From Microbacterium sp. CBA3102 (GTDB lineage: Bacteria; Actinomycetota; Actinomycetes; Actinomycetales; Microbacteriaceae), in assembly GCF_007954505.1 (NCBI RefSeq), contig NZ_CP042412.1:682001-746000 (forward strand): a stretch of DNA of 64,000 bases, given 5' to 3'. This document shows, one piece after another, positions 42,661 through 51,085 of this stretch. The notes beneath the pieces are model-generated. The model worked only from the letters and a program-made list of their open reading frames with translations, made no database searches and was not told the DNA's origin. The position numbers and the translations under genes were made by a program. Numbering within the stretch: the first letter of the stretch is position 1; every line of letters begins with the position of its first letter.

Positions 42661-44540
42661 CGTGCTCCCACTTCCTCGGAGGCGTGCTCGCCGTCCTCCG
42701 CGATGTAGCGGCCGCCGCCCGCGATCGGCGCGTTGCCGCGCAGACTCGGGAAGGACTTCAGCAAGTGGCGGGTGTAGTCGTTCTCTGCATGCTCGAGCAG
42801 CGCGGCGGGGGTGTTCTCCTCCACCAGGCGTCCCTTGCGCATGACGCCGACGCGGTCGCTGATCTCGAGCAGGAGCCCGAGGTCGTGCGTGATGAACAGC
42901 ACCGCGAAGCCGAAGTCGTGCCGCAGGCGCGCGATCTCCTCGATGATGCTGCGCTGCACGATCACGTCGAGAGCGGTGGTGGGCTCATCCATGATGATCA
43001 CGCGCGGCTTGAGCGACAGCGCCATGGCGATCATGACGCGCTGACGCATGCCGCCGCTGAGCTGGTGCGGGTAGCTGGCGAGGCGGATCGGGTCGATGCC
43101 GACTGTGCGCAGCAGCTCGCCCGCGCGGCGACGACGTTCCTCTTTGCTCAGGCGCAGATCGTGATCGATGAACACGTCCTCGATCTGGTCGCCGATCGAG
43201 ATCACCGGGTTCAGGGCGTTCATGGCCGACTGCAGCACCATCGCGATCTCCGACCAGCGAAACGCCTTCAAGTCGCGATCGTCGAGGGCGAGCACGTCGA
43301 GGTGCTCCCCGTCGCGCCCCGTGTAGACGATCTCGCCGTTCGTGATCACAGCGGGCGGACGCAGGAGCCGTGTCACGGCGTACGCGAGCGTGGTCTTGCC
43401 TGACCCCGACTCGCCCGCAAGACCGACGATCTCGCCGCGGTGGAGCGTGAGGCTGACGTCGTCGACCGCGCGGAAGGCACCATCGTGCGTCTGGTACTCG
43501 ACCGTGAGGTTCGAGATCTGCAGCACGGTCTCGCCCGCGACGAAGTCGCCGGTGTCGTCGAGGTCGCGGCGCGGACGACGCAGGTTCAGCAGTGGCTGGC
43601 GCGGACGCTTGAACTGCGTCTTGGTGCCGGCCTTGGTGCCCAGCCCCGCGGCGCGCAGTCGAGGGTTGACGAACTCGTCGATGCCGAAGTTGACCAGGGC
43701 CAGTGCAGTGCCGACCACGGCGATCGCGAGCCCCGGCGGGACGAACCACCACCAGGCGCCGTAAAGCAGCGCCGAGCTGTTCTGCGCCCAGTAGAGGATG
43801 CCTCCCCACGACCACTCGGTCACGTCGGTCATGCCGAGGAACGCGAGTCCGGCCTGGGTGAGGATGCCGCCGGTCACGGTCGCGAGGAACGACGAGGCGA
43901 CGATCGCGAGCATGTTGGGGAGGATCTCGCTCCAGATGATGCGGAAGGTGCGGTCGCCGGCGACGCGCGCTGCTTCGACGAAGTCGCGGTTGCGCAGCGA
44001 CAGGGTCTGGGCCCGCAGCACCCTCGCGCCCCACGCCCATCCGGTGATCGCGATCACGATGATGATGCCGACCGATCCGGTGCTGGGCAGGTAGCCGGCG
44101 AGGATCACGACGAGCGGGAGGCCAGGGATCACGAGAAAGATGTTGGAGAGCACCGAGAGGAGCTCGTCGCCGAGCCCGCCCACGTAGCCGGCGGTGAGGC
44201 CGACGATCAGGGACAGCCCAGTCGCGAAGAACGCCGAGACCACGCCGACGAACATCGAGATCCTGGTGCCGTAGACCATCTGGGCGAACAGGTCCTGCCC
44301 GGTGTGGGTGGTGCCGAGCCAGTGCTCGGGCGAGGGCGGGAGGAGCACGTCGGTGCTCACCGCGCTGGGGTCGGTCGTGAGGAGCATGGGCCCGAAGATC
44401 GCGACCAGCACGAAGAACAGGAACACGGTTCCGCCGACGATGATCTTCGTCGAGCGCAGGCCGCGCAGCCAGTCGAGGTTGCGGCCCTTCTTCGGCGTCG
44501 GCGTCGGAGCGGCGATGGTGGCGGTGAGCGGGGTTGTCAT
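42657..44540 (-). CDS. Fused ABC permease-ATPase (DppC-DppD)
   Basis: A 627-residue fusion. The first about 310 residues are a DppC-type permease with an OppC_N helix (IIVGGTVFLFFVLVAIFGPMLL) and the EAA region NRDFVEAARVAGDRTFRIIWSEILPN. After a linker rich in Arg (KTQFKRPRQPLLNLRRPRRDLDD) comes a DppD ATPase with Walker A GESGSGKTT, LSGGMRQR and VIIMDEPTTALD. Fusion of the two subunits occurs in several actinobacterial Dpp systems. Both ends overlap neighbouring genes by 4 bp. Confidence 0.92.
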   Translation of the reverse strand: MTTPLTATIAAPTPTPKKGRNLDWLRGLRSTKIIVGGTVFLFFVLVAIFGPMLLTTDPSAVSTDVLLPPSPEHWLGTTHTGQDLFAQMVYGTRISMFVGVVSAFFATGLSLIVGLTAGYVGGLGDELLSVLSNIFLVIPGLPLVVILAGYLPSTGSVGIIIVIAITGWAWGARVLRAQTLSLRNRDFVEAARVAGDRTFRIIWSEILPNMLAIVASSFLATVTGGILTQAGLAFLGMTDVTEWSWGGILYWAQNSSALLYGAWWWFVPPGLAIAVVGTALALVNFGIDEFVNPRLRAAGLGTKAGTKTQFKRPRQPLLNLRRPRRDLDDTGDFVAGETVLQISNLTVEYQTHDGAFRAVDDVSLTLHRGEIVGLAGESGSGKTTLAYAVTRLLRPPAVITNGEIVYTGRDGEHLDVLALDDRDLKAFRWSEIAMVLQSAMNALNPVISIGDQIEDVFIDHDLRLSKEERRRRAGELLRTVGIDPIRLASYPHQLSGGMRQRVMIAMALSLKPRVIIMDEPTTALDVIVQRSIIEEIARLRHDFGFAVLFITHDLGLLLEISDRVGVMRKGRLVEENTPAALLEHAENDYTRHLLKSFPSLRGNAPIAGGGRYIAEDGEHASEEVGAR

Positions 44541-45520
44541 CGGCGGGCCTCCTGTCGGGTGCGCGGGTCGAGGAGCACGTAGGCGAAGTCCGCCACGAGG
44601 TTGGCCACGAGCACGGTGATGGTGATCACGAGGAAGATGCCCTGCATGAGCGGGTAGTCCTGCTGCTGCACGGCCTGGAAGAGCGTGTAGCCGAGCCCCG
44701 GGTAGTTGAAGACGACCTCGGTGACGATCGAACCGCCGACCAGGAAGCCGAGCGACATCGCGAAGCTGGCGAGTGAGGGAAGCACGGCGTTGCGCCCCGC
44801 GTACGTGCGCATGACGCGACCGGTCTTGAGGCCCTTGGCCTGCGCGAGCAGCACGTAGTCCTCGCTGAGGGTGGTGACCATCATGTTGCGCATGCCGAGC
44901 AGCCATCCACCGATCGACGACACGATGATCGTGATCGCCGGGAGCATGCCGTAGGAGATCACGCTGCCGATGAACTCGAGGTTCCATCCGGGGATGAGTC
45001 CCGGCTGATAGCCGCCGGAGAGGGGGAACCAGTGCAGCGTCACGGCGAAGATGTAGACCATGATCAGGCCGAACCAGAAGTAGGGGATCGACGAGATGAA
45101 GGTGGTCGCCGGCACGAGGCCATCGAGCCAGGACCCGCGCCGCCAGCCGACGAGCATGCCGAGACCGACGCCGATCACGAAGCTGAGCACGGTGCAGATG
45201 CCGATGAGTGACAGCGTCCACGGCAGTCCCTGCAGGATCATGGTCGACACCTGCGCAGGGTAGGCGCTGATCGACACCCCCAAGTTGCCGGTGAAGATGT
45301 TGCCCCAGTACTCCCAGTACTGGGTCCACAGGTTGTCGTCGCCCTGACCGAACAGCTGGCGAAGCGCGTACACCGCGTCGGGGCTGAGCTGTCCCTGAAA
45401 TCGGGTCAGCATGCGTTCGATCGGGTCTCCCGGCATCATCCGGGGCAGGAAGAAGTTGATCGTGATCGCCGCGAACGCGGTGATCAGATAGAACAGTCCT
45501 CGCCGCAGGAGCACTCTCAT
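44537..45520 (-). CDS. ABC permease (DppB-like)
   Basis: The 327-residue permease has the DppB N-terminus (RRGLFYLITAFAAITINFFLPRMMPGDPIERML), six helices and the EAA loop DYVLLAQAKGLKTGRVMRTYAGRNAVLPSLASFAMSLG. It forms the channel with the DppC half of the next protein (ATGA overlap). It begins 35 bp after the stop of the leading Gfo/Idh gene, so they share a transcript. Confidence 0.92.
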   Translation of the reverse strand: MRVLLRRGLFYLITAFAAITINFFLPRMMPGDPIERMLTRFQGQLSPDAVYALRQLFGQGDDNLWTQYWEYWGNIFTGNLGVSISAYPAQVSTMILQGLPWTLSLIGICTVLSFVIGVGLGMLVGWRRGSWLDGLVPATTFISSIPYFWFGLIMVYIFAVTLHWFPLSGGYQPGLIPGWNLEFIGSVISYGMLPAITIIVSSIGGWLLGMRNMMVTTLSEDYVLLAQAKGLKTGRVMRTYAGRNAVLPSLASFAMSLGFLVGGSIVTEVVFNYPGLGYTLFQAVQQQDYPLMQGIFLVITITVLVANLVADFAYVLLDPRTRQEARR

Positions 45521-45555
45521 GCCACGGCCTCTCTCATCTCATCCATCTCTCTCAG

Positions 45556-46626
45556 TCAGTACGTCGACACGATCTCGGTCGCCGGTGCCCACAGCCCCTC
45601 GTCGAGTCCGCGCTGCAGCGCGTTGTCGAACACATCAAGGGGAAGGCGTACCAGCCCGCGGCGCACGCTCGACTCATAGGCCGCGAAGACGATCTCTGCG
45701 GCGGCGAGGCCGTGGCGGGCGGCGAGCACCGGCGCTGCGCCGGTCTCGGCGGAGTGCACGAGGTCGGCGAGGGCAAGGGCTGTCTGCTCGATGACGGCAG
45801 GGTCGACCCCGCCGAGCTCGATCCTGAACTCCTCGCCGACGCTCTCGAGGATCTCGACCGGGAGCTCCCCGTCGGCGTGGATGACGGCGCGTCCGCCGAA
45901 CACGTCGACCCTGCCGCTGGCGCCCTGGATCACGATCCCGTTGTGGCCGAGCGGATGCAGCGGCTCGTCGCGTCCTGTCGTGATGACCGCGTCGATCCCC
46001 GAGTCGAAGCGCACCGTGGCGACTCCGGCAGTCTCGGTGGGCGCCCCGTAGACCCGCTTGCGCGCGGCGACGTCGATCTGCGCCAAGACGGAGGTCGCGG
46101 TCGGGTCGCCCAGGTGCAGGCGCAGCAGGTCGATCGTGTGCGATCCCCAGTCGAATAGGTTGGCGCAGTAGCCCTGGGCGCCGAGGAGCTCACCGATCGC
46201 TCCGCCGGCGACGCGCTCGCGTACGGCGCGATGCATACGATCGAAGCGGCGCTGATGGTTGATGGTCAGCGTGGCTCCGTGGGCGGCCGCGGTCTCGACC
46301 AACCGGCGCGCTTCGCCGTAGGTGAGGGCCATGGGCTTCTCGCAGTGGATCGCGGTCACCCCGTGTGCGAGGGCGAGGGCGACGATGACAGGGTGAGCGG
46401 CTGCGGGAGCGCACACACTCAGTAGATCGACGCGCTGCTCGGCGAACAGGCGCTCGACGTCGGTGTAGGCCTGCGCGTCGTGGCGTGCGGCAAGCGCGGT
46501 CGCAGCCACCTGGTCGACGTCGCTGATCGCGACGATGCGCAGGTTCGGGATATGGGAGAGGCCGAAAGCGTGCACGGCACCCTGCGAACCCGCGCCGATC
46601 ACGGCTGCGGTGCGGACCGCCGTCAT
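45556..46626 (-). CDS. Gfo/Idh/MocA-family oxidoreductase, first gene of the long operon
   Basis: A 356-residue dehydrogenase with AAVIGAGSQGAVHAFGLS as dinucleotide motif, CEKPMALTYG as the EKP site and DWGSHTIDLLRLHLG in the substrate domain. The start giving MTAVRTAAVIGAG fits the family; 52 codons of upstream frame overlap the promoter region. It opens the 11-kb minus-strand operon that ends at 35620. Its substrate is probably the imported sugar or glycoside. Confidence 0.87.
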   Translation of the reverse strand: MTAVRTAAVIGAGSQGAVHAFGLSHIPNLRIVAISDVDQVAATALAARHDAQAYTDVERLFAEQRVDLLSVCAPAAAHPVIVALALAHGVTAIHCEKPMALTYGEARRLVETAAAHGATLTINHQRRFDRMHRAVRERVAGGAIGELLGAQGYCANLFDWGSHTIDLLRLHLGDPTATSVLAQIDVAARKRVYGAPTETAGVATVRFDSGIDAVITTGRDEPLHPLGHNGIVIQGASGRVDVFGGRAVIHADGELPVEILESVGEEFRIELGGVDPAVIEQTALALADLVHSAETGAAPVLAARHGLAAAEIVFAAYESSVRRGLVRLPLDVFDNALQRGLDEGLWAPATEIVSTY

Positions 46627-46650
46627 CGCGGCCCTGCTCGATGGGTGAAT

Positions 46651-46705
46651 TGGTACACTATGGCCTCTCCTTTGAGCACTTGCAGTAGTCCACAAAAATA
46701 CCACT
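46651..46705. promoter_or_regulatory. Divergent promoter region with TGGTA/ATACCACT elements
   Basis: TGGTAC at 46651-46656 and ATACCA at 46698-46703 flank the start region of the minus-strand operon. The stretch 46684-46705 reads AGTAGTCCAC, five A, then TACCACT; its complement matches the element at 29110-29129 apart from a few bases and a 1-bp length difference. It lies between the Gfo/Idh start (46626) and the alcohol dehydrogenase start (46807). Confidence 0.5.
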
Positions 46706-46806
46706 GAGGGCCAAGCTAATACGCTTCTATGATGAGCACAACCACTTGCTATCCATTTGAGACAAGCGAGCGGCCATCGCAACGACGCCAGCCGGAGGAG
46801 AAATCC

Positions 46807-47760
46807 ATGCTCATCAGCCAGGTCATCGGCCCCCGCCGCTCCGAGATCGTGAGTGCGCCCGATCCGATCCCGACGCCCTCACAGGTCGTGATCGACGTGC
46901 TCGCCTGCGGTGTGTGCACATCGGACCGCACGCCGTGGAGAGAGCATGGAACCCCCGATGCTCCCGTGCGGCTCGGGCACGAGACGGTCGGGCGCATCAG
47001 CGCGGTCGGCGATCCGCACGGGCGCTGGAGCGTCGGCGAGGTCGTCACCGGCCTCGGCGGAGACGGCTTCGCAACGAAGGTCACCCTCGACGCCGACTCG
47101 ATCCTGCGCGTCCCCGCCGGCTTCGCGGCGGAGCATGTGATCGGCGAGCCCCTCGCCGACCTCGAAGAGGCCCTCTCGCGCACCAGCATCCGCCCTGGCG
47201 ACCGCGTCGCGGTCGTGGGCCTCGGATTCATGGGTCTCGGGCTCGTGCAGCTCGCCGCGGCCCGCCTTCCCGGGCTTCTGGTGGCCGTCGATCCGAACCC
47301 CGCAGCGCGCGCACGGGCGCTCGCACTCGGTGCCCACGAGGCCCACCACCCCGACGAACTCCCCGCAGCGTTCACTTCGGCGACGGGCGACCGCGAACAG
47401 CGGATGGACGTGGTCATCGAGGCCGCGGGTGCCACCTCAGCACTGGCGACATCGTCATCGCTCGTACGCCCGTACGGCACCGTCTGCATCGTCGGGTACC
47501 ACCACACCGGAGACGCCCCGATGGACATGGAGCTCTGGTACAAGGGGGCGACGATCGTGAACGGCTTCTCCCCGTCACGCCCGCGCACGTTGCGCGCGAT
47601 GGCCGACGGCCTCGCGATGATCGCCGACGGCCGCTTCAGCTATCGGCCGCTCATCACCCACACGTTCGCTCTGGAAGACGTCGACCAGGCCTACGAGCTG
47701 ATGGAGACCAGGCCGTCGGACTTCGTCAAGGGCGTGGTCGTGTTCTCCGAGCAGGACTGA
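46807..47760 (+). CDS. MDR-family zinc-type alcohol dehydrogenase
   Basis: The 317-residue protein has the GroES-like domain with VLACGVCTSDRTPW (Cys ligand and proton relay), GHETVGRISAVG, and the Rossmann domain with VAVVGLGFMGLGLVQLAA. The short form lacks the structural-zinc Cys lobe of horse liver ADH. Members oxidise sugar alcohols or sorbitol-like polyols with NAD(P). ATG chosen for the SD GGAGGAG 7 nt upstream. It starts the rightward branch of the regulon. Confidence 0.83.
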   Translation: MLISQVIGPRRSEIVSAPDPIPTPSQVVIDVLACGVCTSDRTPWREHGTPDAPVRLGHETVGRISAVGDPHGRWSVGEVVTGLGGDGFATKVTLDADSILRVPAGFAAEHVIGEPLADLEEALSRTSIRPGDRVAVVGLGFMGLGLVQLAAARLPGLLVAVDPNPAARARALALGAHEAHHPDELPAAFTSATGDREQRMDVVIEAAGATSALATSSSLVRPYGTVCIVGYHHTGDAPMDMELWYKGATIVNGFSPSRPRTLRAMADGLAMIADGRFSYRPLITHTFALEDVDQAYELMETRPSDFVKGVVVFSEQD

Positions 47761-47797
47761 GAGCCAACGACGTGTCACCGTTTGATCACGAGATTCA

Positions 47798-47834
47798 ATA
47801 CCAGTATTGACCACTTTGAGTCCGAAACAGTACC
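47798..47834. promoter_or_regulatory. 37-bp conserved block, copy 2
   Basis: This block begins ATACCAGTATTG, contains AGTCCGAA and ends AGTACC. It is gap-free and 29/37 identical to the block at 35576-35612. TCAATAC and GTATTGA (47795-47810) also form a perfect dyad with a 2-bp spacer. It lies 48 bp before the binding-protein start, well placed for an operator. Confidence 0.6.
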
Positions 47835-47881
47835 ATTCCAGGAACCGCCGGCACCCGACCGGCCCGAGAAGGAGGTCCTCC

Positions 47882-49162
47882 GTGCAGAAGCGCGTGTCCA
47901 TCCCCCTGGCAGGTGCCAGCGCGTTCGTGCTCGCCGCGGCCCTCGGCGGCTGCGCGAGCAGCGAGCCGTCGTCGCCTGACCGGATCGTCGTCCAGACCAA
48001 CTGGACCGCCGGCCAGGCGCAGAACGAGCCGTTGTTCGACGCCTTCGAGGCGTTCACCGAAGAGACCGGCATCGAGGTCAAGGTGCTCGAGTCGGGAGAC
48101 AACCTCAACCAGGTGTACGAGACGTCCCTCCTCGCCGGGGAAGAAGCCGACGTGCTGCTGGTCGGACTCCTCGAGAAGCAACTCGACTGGGCGATCAACG
48201 GTGCCGTCGTGCCCGTGAACAACTACATCGAAGAGTGGGGCATCGCCGACCGCATCCCCGACGACGCACTGGTCGACTGGACCGACGCCGAAGACAACAT
48301 CCGCGCCTTCCCCTACTCCGGCTTCACGTGGCCGTGGTGGTACAACACCGATCTGCTGGCCGAGGCCGGTATCGATGCCGTGCCGACCACGACCGACGAG
48401 CTCATCGACGCCACTGAGAAGCTGCGCGCCGCGGGTATCGCACCCGTCGTTCTCGGCGGCATCGACTGGTCGGGCCAGAAGATCTTCCTGCAGTTCCTGG
48501 AGATGTTCCTCTCCACCGAAGAGGCCAAGCAGGTCTACGCCGAGGGCGCCACGTGCGACAACCCCGACGCGATGAAGGGCATCGAGCTTCTGGTCGAGCT
48601 GCGCGACGCCGGCGTCTTCGTCGACGGCGTCGAGGGCTACACGGCCGACCAGGCGCAGGCCGCGTATCTCGATGGCCAGGCCGCGATCGCACCGCTCGGT
48701 TCGTGGGCCTACCCGTCCGCGTCGGAGGAGCTGGCCGCGGCGACCGTGCTCGGCGGACTCCCCGTCGCCGAGGGGGCACCGTTCGACAAGCCTCTCGCCT
48801 ACCGTGGCTCGACCTCCGCCGGCTGGTGGATCAGCCCGAACGGCCAGGAGAAGATCGGCTCGGTCGAGAAGCTCATCACCTACATGTACGGCAACGATGT
48901 GCTCAAGGGCATCCTCGACGAAGGCGGCGTGATCCCGGTCGCCGACTTCGGCGGCGACACGTCCGGCGTCACCTCGCCGCTGCTCGCACAGTCGCTGACC
49001 GAGCTGCCCGAGTCCGTCGACTTCCCGGTCATGCCCGACATCTACGTGCCGGCCGATGTGTCCAACCCGATGTACCGCGCGACGTCGGTCGCGTTCACCC
49101 CCGGCACCGATGCCGCGACGATCTGCAAGACCGTCGACGACATCTACGTCGCCGCGAAGTAA
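47882..49162 (+). CDS. CUT1 extracellular sugar-binding lipoprotein
   Basis: The 426-residue protein starts at GTG (VQKRVSIPLAGAS) with SD AAGGAGG, has a lipobox AALGGCASS (Cys about 24) and a family-1 binding-protein fold with FEAFTEETGIEVKVLESGDNLNQVYET and PYSGFTWPWWYNTDLLAEAGI. It binds a sugar for the two permeases downstream. The pair ADH-SBP is separated by its own promoter-like region, so it may be an independent transcription unit. Confidence 0.9.
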   Translation: MQKRVSIPLAGASAFVLAAALGGCASSEPSSPDRIVVQTNWTAGQAQNEPLFDAFEAFTEETGIEVKVLESGDNLNQVYETSLLAGEEADVLLVGLLEKQLDWAINGAVVPVNNYIEEWGIADRIPDDALVDWTDAEDNIRAFPYSGFTWPWWYNTDLLAEAGIDAVPTTTDELIDATEKLRAAGIAPVVLGGIDWSGQKIFLQFLEMFLSTEEAKQVYAEGATCDNPDAMKGIELLVELRDAGVFVDGVEGYTADQAQAAYLDGQAAIAPLGSWAYPSASEELAAATVLGGLPVAEGAPFDKPLAYRGSTSAGWWISPNGQEKIGSVEKLITYMYGNDVLKGILDEGGVIPVADFGGDTSGVTSPLLAQSLTELPESVDFPVMPDIYVPADVSNPMYRATSVAFTPGTDAATICKTVDDIYVAAK

Positions 49163-49170
49163 CCCGTCTG

Positions 49171-49198
49171 GGCGGCCCGGCCACAGCGCCGGGCCGCC
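49171..49198 (+). terminator. Intercistronic hairpin after the binding-protein gene
   Basis: GGCGGCCCGG and CCGGGCCGCC form a perfect 10-bp stem with an 8-nt loop, 8 bp after the stop codon of the binding-protein gene and 24 bp before the permease start. Likely a partial terminator or decay block. Confidence 0.75.
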
Positions 49199-49222
49199 CT
49201 CCTCACTGCTGGAGCCCTCCCC

Positions 49223-50137
49223 ATGACCGCTTACTCCCCCGACGTCGTCGCCCTCCGACGCGCGAAGGCCCGACGACGTGGCGAGCTCGTGCAGCTGTCG
49301 GCCACGCTTCCGGCACTGCTGTGGTTCCTGGTCTTCACGATCGGACCCCTGGTCAGCCTCTTCTACTTCTCGACCGTGAACTGGCGCGGTCTGATCGCCC
49401 CGCGCACACCGGCCGGGCTCGACAACTTCGTACGCCTGGTGAACGACCCCGTGGTGTGGCTGGCGACGGGCAACACGATCCTCCAGCTCGTGGTCACGCT
49501 GCCGATCGTCGTCATCGGCGCGTTCATGATCGCCTACTACCTGAACCTCAAGCCCCGCGGACATCGCTTCGTGCGTGCGCTCATGTTCACGCCCGTGCTG
49601 CTCTCTGCATCCGCCCTGGCGATGGTCTTCGTGGGCGTTTTCGCCCCGCAGGGCATGATCAATGGGTTCCTCGACGCGCTTGGTCTCGACCAGCTCGCGC
49701 GCCCGTGGCTCGCCAACGGCGACAGCGCCATGTGGGCGATCATCATCGTCACGATCTGGTGCAGCATGTCAGTTTCGGCAATCATGCTCGCCGCCCGTCT
49801 CAACTCGATCGACGCCTCGGTGTTCGAAGCCGCCGAGATCGACGGATGCGGGCACTTCCGCCGCATATGGAGCATCGCCTGGCCGATGTGCCGCGAGTTC
49901 GTCGGCGTCGTCACGATGCTGCAGTTCCTGTGGACCCTGTTCTCCTCTGCAGCCGTCGTGCTGCTGCTGACGAAGGGCGGGCCAGGCAACGCCACCGCCA
50001 CGCTGTCGTTCCTCGTGTACGACTTCGCCTTCAACCAGTCGAAGGTCGGCTACAGCCAGGCCGTCGCGGTCGTGCTGTTCATCGTCGGCGTGGCCGGCAT
50101 CCTCGTGATCCGCCGGGCGTTCCGGCAGAAGTACTGA
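49223..50137 (+). CDS. CUT1 sugar ABC permease (MalF-like)
   Basis: A 304-residue permease whose first helix reads LSATLPALLWFLVFTIGPLVSLFYF; its EAA motif is ASVFEAAEIDGCGHFRRIWSIAWPMCR (about 196-222). Six helices in total. Partner of the next gene, which starts within its stop codon (TGATG). No ATPase gene is linked. Confidence 0.9.
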   Translation: MTAYSPDVVALRRAKARRRGELVQLSATLPALLWFLVFTIGPLVSLFYFSTVNWRGLIAPRTPAGLDNFVRLVNDPVVWLATGNTILQLVVTLPIVVIGAFMIAYYLNLKPRGHRFVRALMFTPVLLSASALAMVFVGVFAPQGMINGFLDALGLDQLARPWLANGDSAMWAIIIVTIWCSMSVSAIMLAARLNSIDASVFEAAEIDGCGHFRRIWSIAWPMCREFVGVVTMLQFLWTLFSSAAVVLLLTKGGPGNATATLSFLVYDFAFNQSKVGYSQAVAVVLFIVGVAGILVIRRAFRQKY

Positions 50138-51084
50138 TGGGACCCGCCCTCATGACCGTCGTCTCCGCTCCGGCCCCGCAGACCTCCTCCGCGCAGCATC
50201 CTGCTCCCCCCTCGCGCCCGACCGCGCGTCGTCGACGCGGCCGCGGCGGGGCCCTCGCCCGCACCGGCCCGATGAAGTACCTCGCACACGCGGGCGTCTG
50301 GCTGTACGTGGTGCTGCTCGCCGCGCCGCTCTACTACCTGGTGATCTCGGCGTTCAAGCACAACACCGACATCTTCAACCAGCCGTTCTCCCCCTTCACA
50401 CCGCTCACCTTCGACAACTTCGGCCTGGCGTTCTCACAGGCCTCGCTCGGCACGGCCCTGCTGAACTCGGCATACATCACGATCGGTGCCGAGATCCTCA
50501 CCCTCGCGCTCGCGGTGCCGGCAGCATTCGCCCTGGCCCGTGCGAAGGGCGCGGTCGGCCAGATGGTGGAGCGCGTGTTCGCGCTCGGGTTCCTCATCCC
50601 CGGTTTCGCCGCGCTGGTACCCACCGTGCTCCTGTCGATCATGATGGGACTGTTCCACACGCGGGAGTTCCTGATCCTGTTCCTCCCGGCGTCGGCCATG
50701 CCGCTCACGGTGATCCTGCTGACCCAGGCGATGCGCGCCGTGCCAGCGGAGCTCGAGGAGTCAGCGCTGCTCGACGGTGCCGGTCCCCTGCGCGTGCTGT
50801 GGTCGGTCTATGTGCCGCTCGCGATCCCGACGCTCACGGTGGTCGCGATCCTCAACTTCCTATCGTTCTGGAACGAGTACTTCTTCTCCCTCGTGATCAT
50901 CGGCCCCGAAGCATCGCTGCGTACGGCCCAGGTCGCACTCCCGACGCTCTCGATCGCGAACGCCGCGCAGTACGGTGTTCTTGCCGCCGGCATCCTCATC
51001 ACCTTGATCCCCGCGTATCTCGTCTACGCCGTGTTCGCGGAGAAGATGGAGAACGCGGTCCTCGCCGGAGCACTCAAGGGCTGA
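50137..51084 (+). CDS. CUT1 sugar ABC permease (MalG-like)
   Basis: A 315-residue permease with a basic, proline-rich N-terminal tail (about 1-45), six helices and the EAA loop ELEESALLDGAGPLRVLWSVYVPLAIP (about 207-233). I chose the ATG overlapping the stop of the upstream gene; the ATG five codons later is possible. It completes the importer, and GH9 starts 1 bp after its stop. Confidence 0.9.
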   Translation: MGPALMTVVSAPAPQTSSAQHPAPPSRPTARRRRGRGGALARTGPMKYLAHAGVWLYVVLLAAPLYYLVISAFKHNTDIFNQPFSPFTPLTFDNFGLAFSQASLGTALLNSAYITIGAEILTLALAVPAAFALARAKGAVGQMVERVFALGFLIPGFAALVPTVLLSIMMGLFHTREFLILFLPASAMPLTVILLTQAMRAVPAELEESALLDGAGPLRVLWSVYVPLAIPTLTVVAILNFLSFWNEYFFSLVIIGPEASLRTAQVALPTLSIANAAQYGVLAAGILITLIPAYLVYAVFAEKMENAVLAGALKG

Positions 51085-51085
51085 C

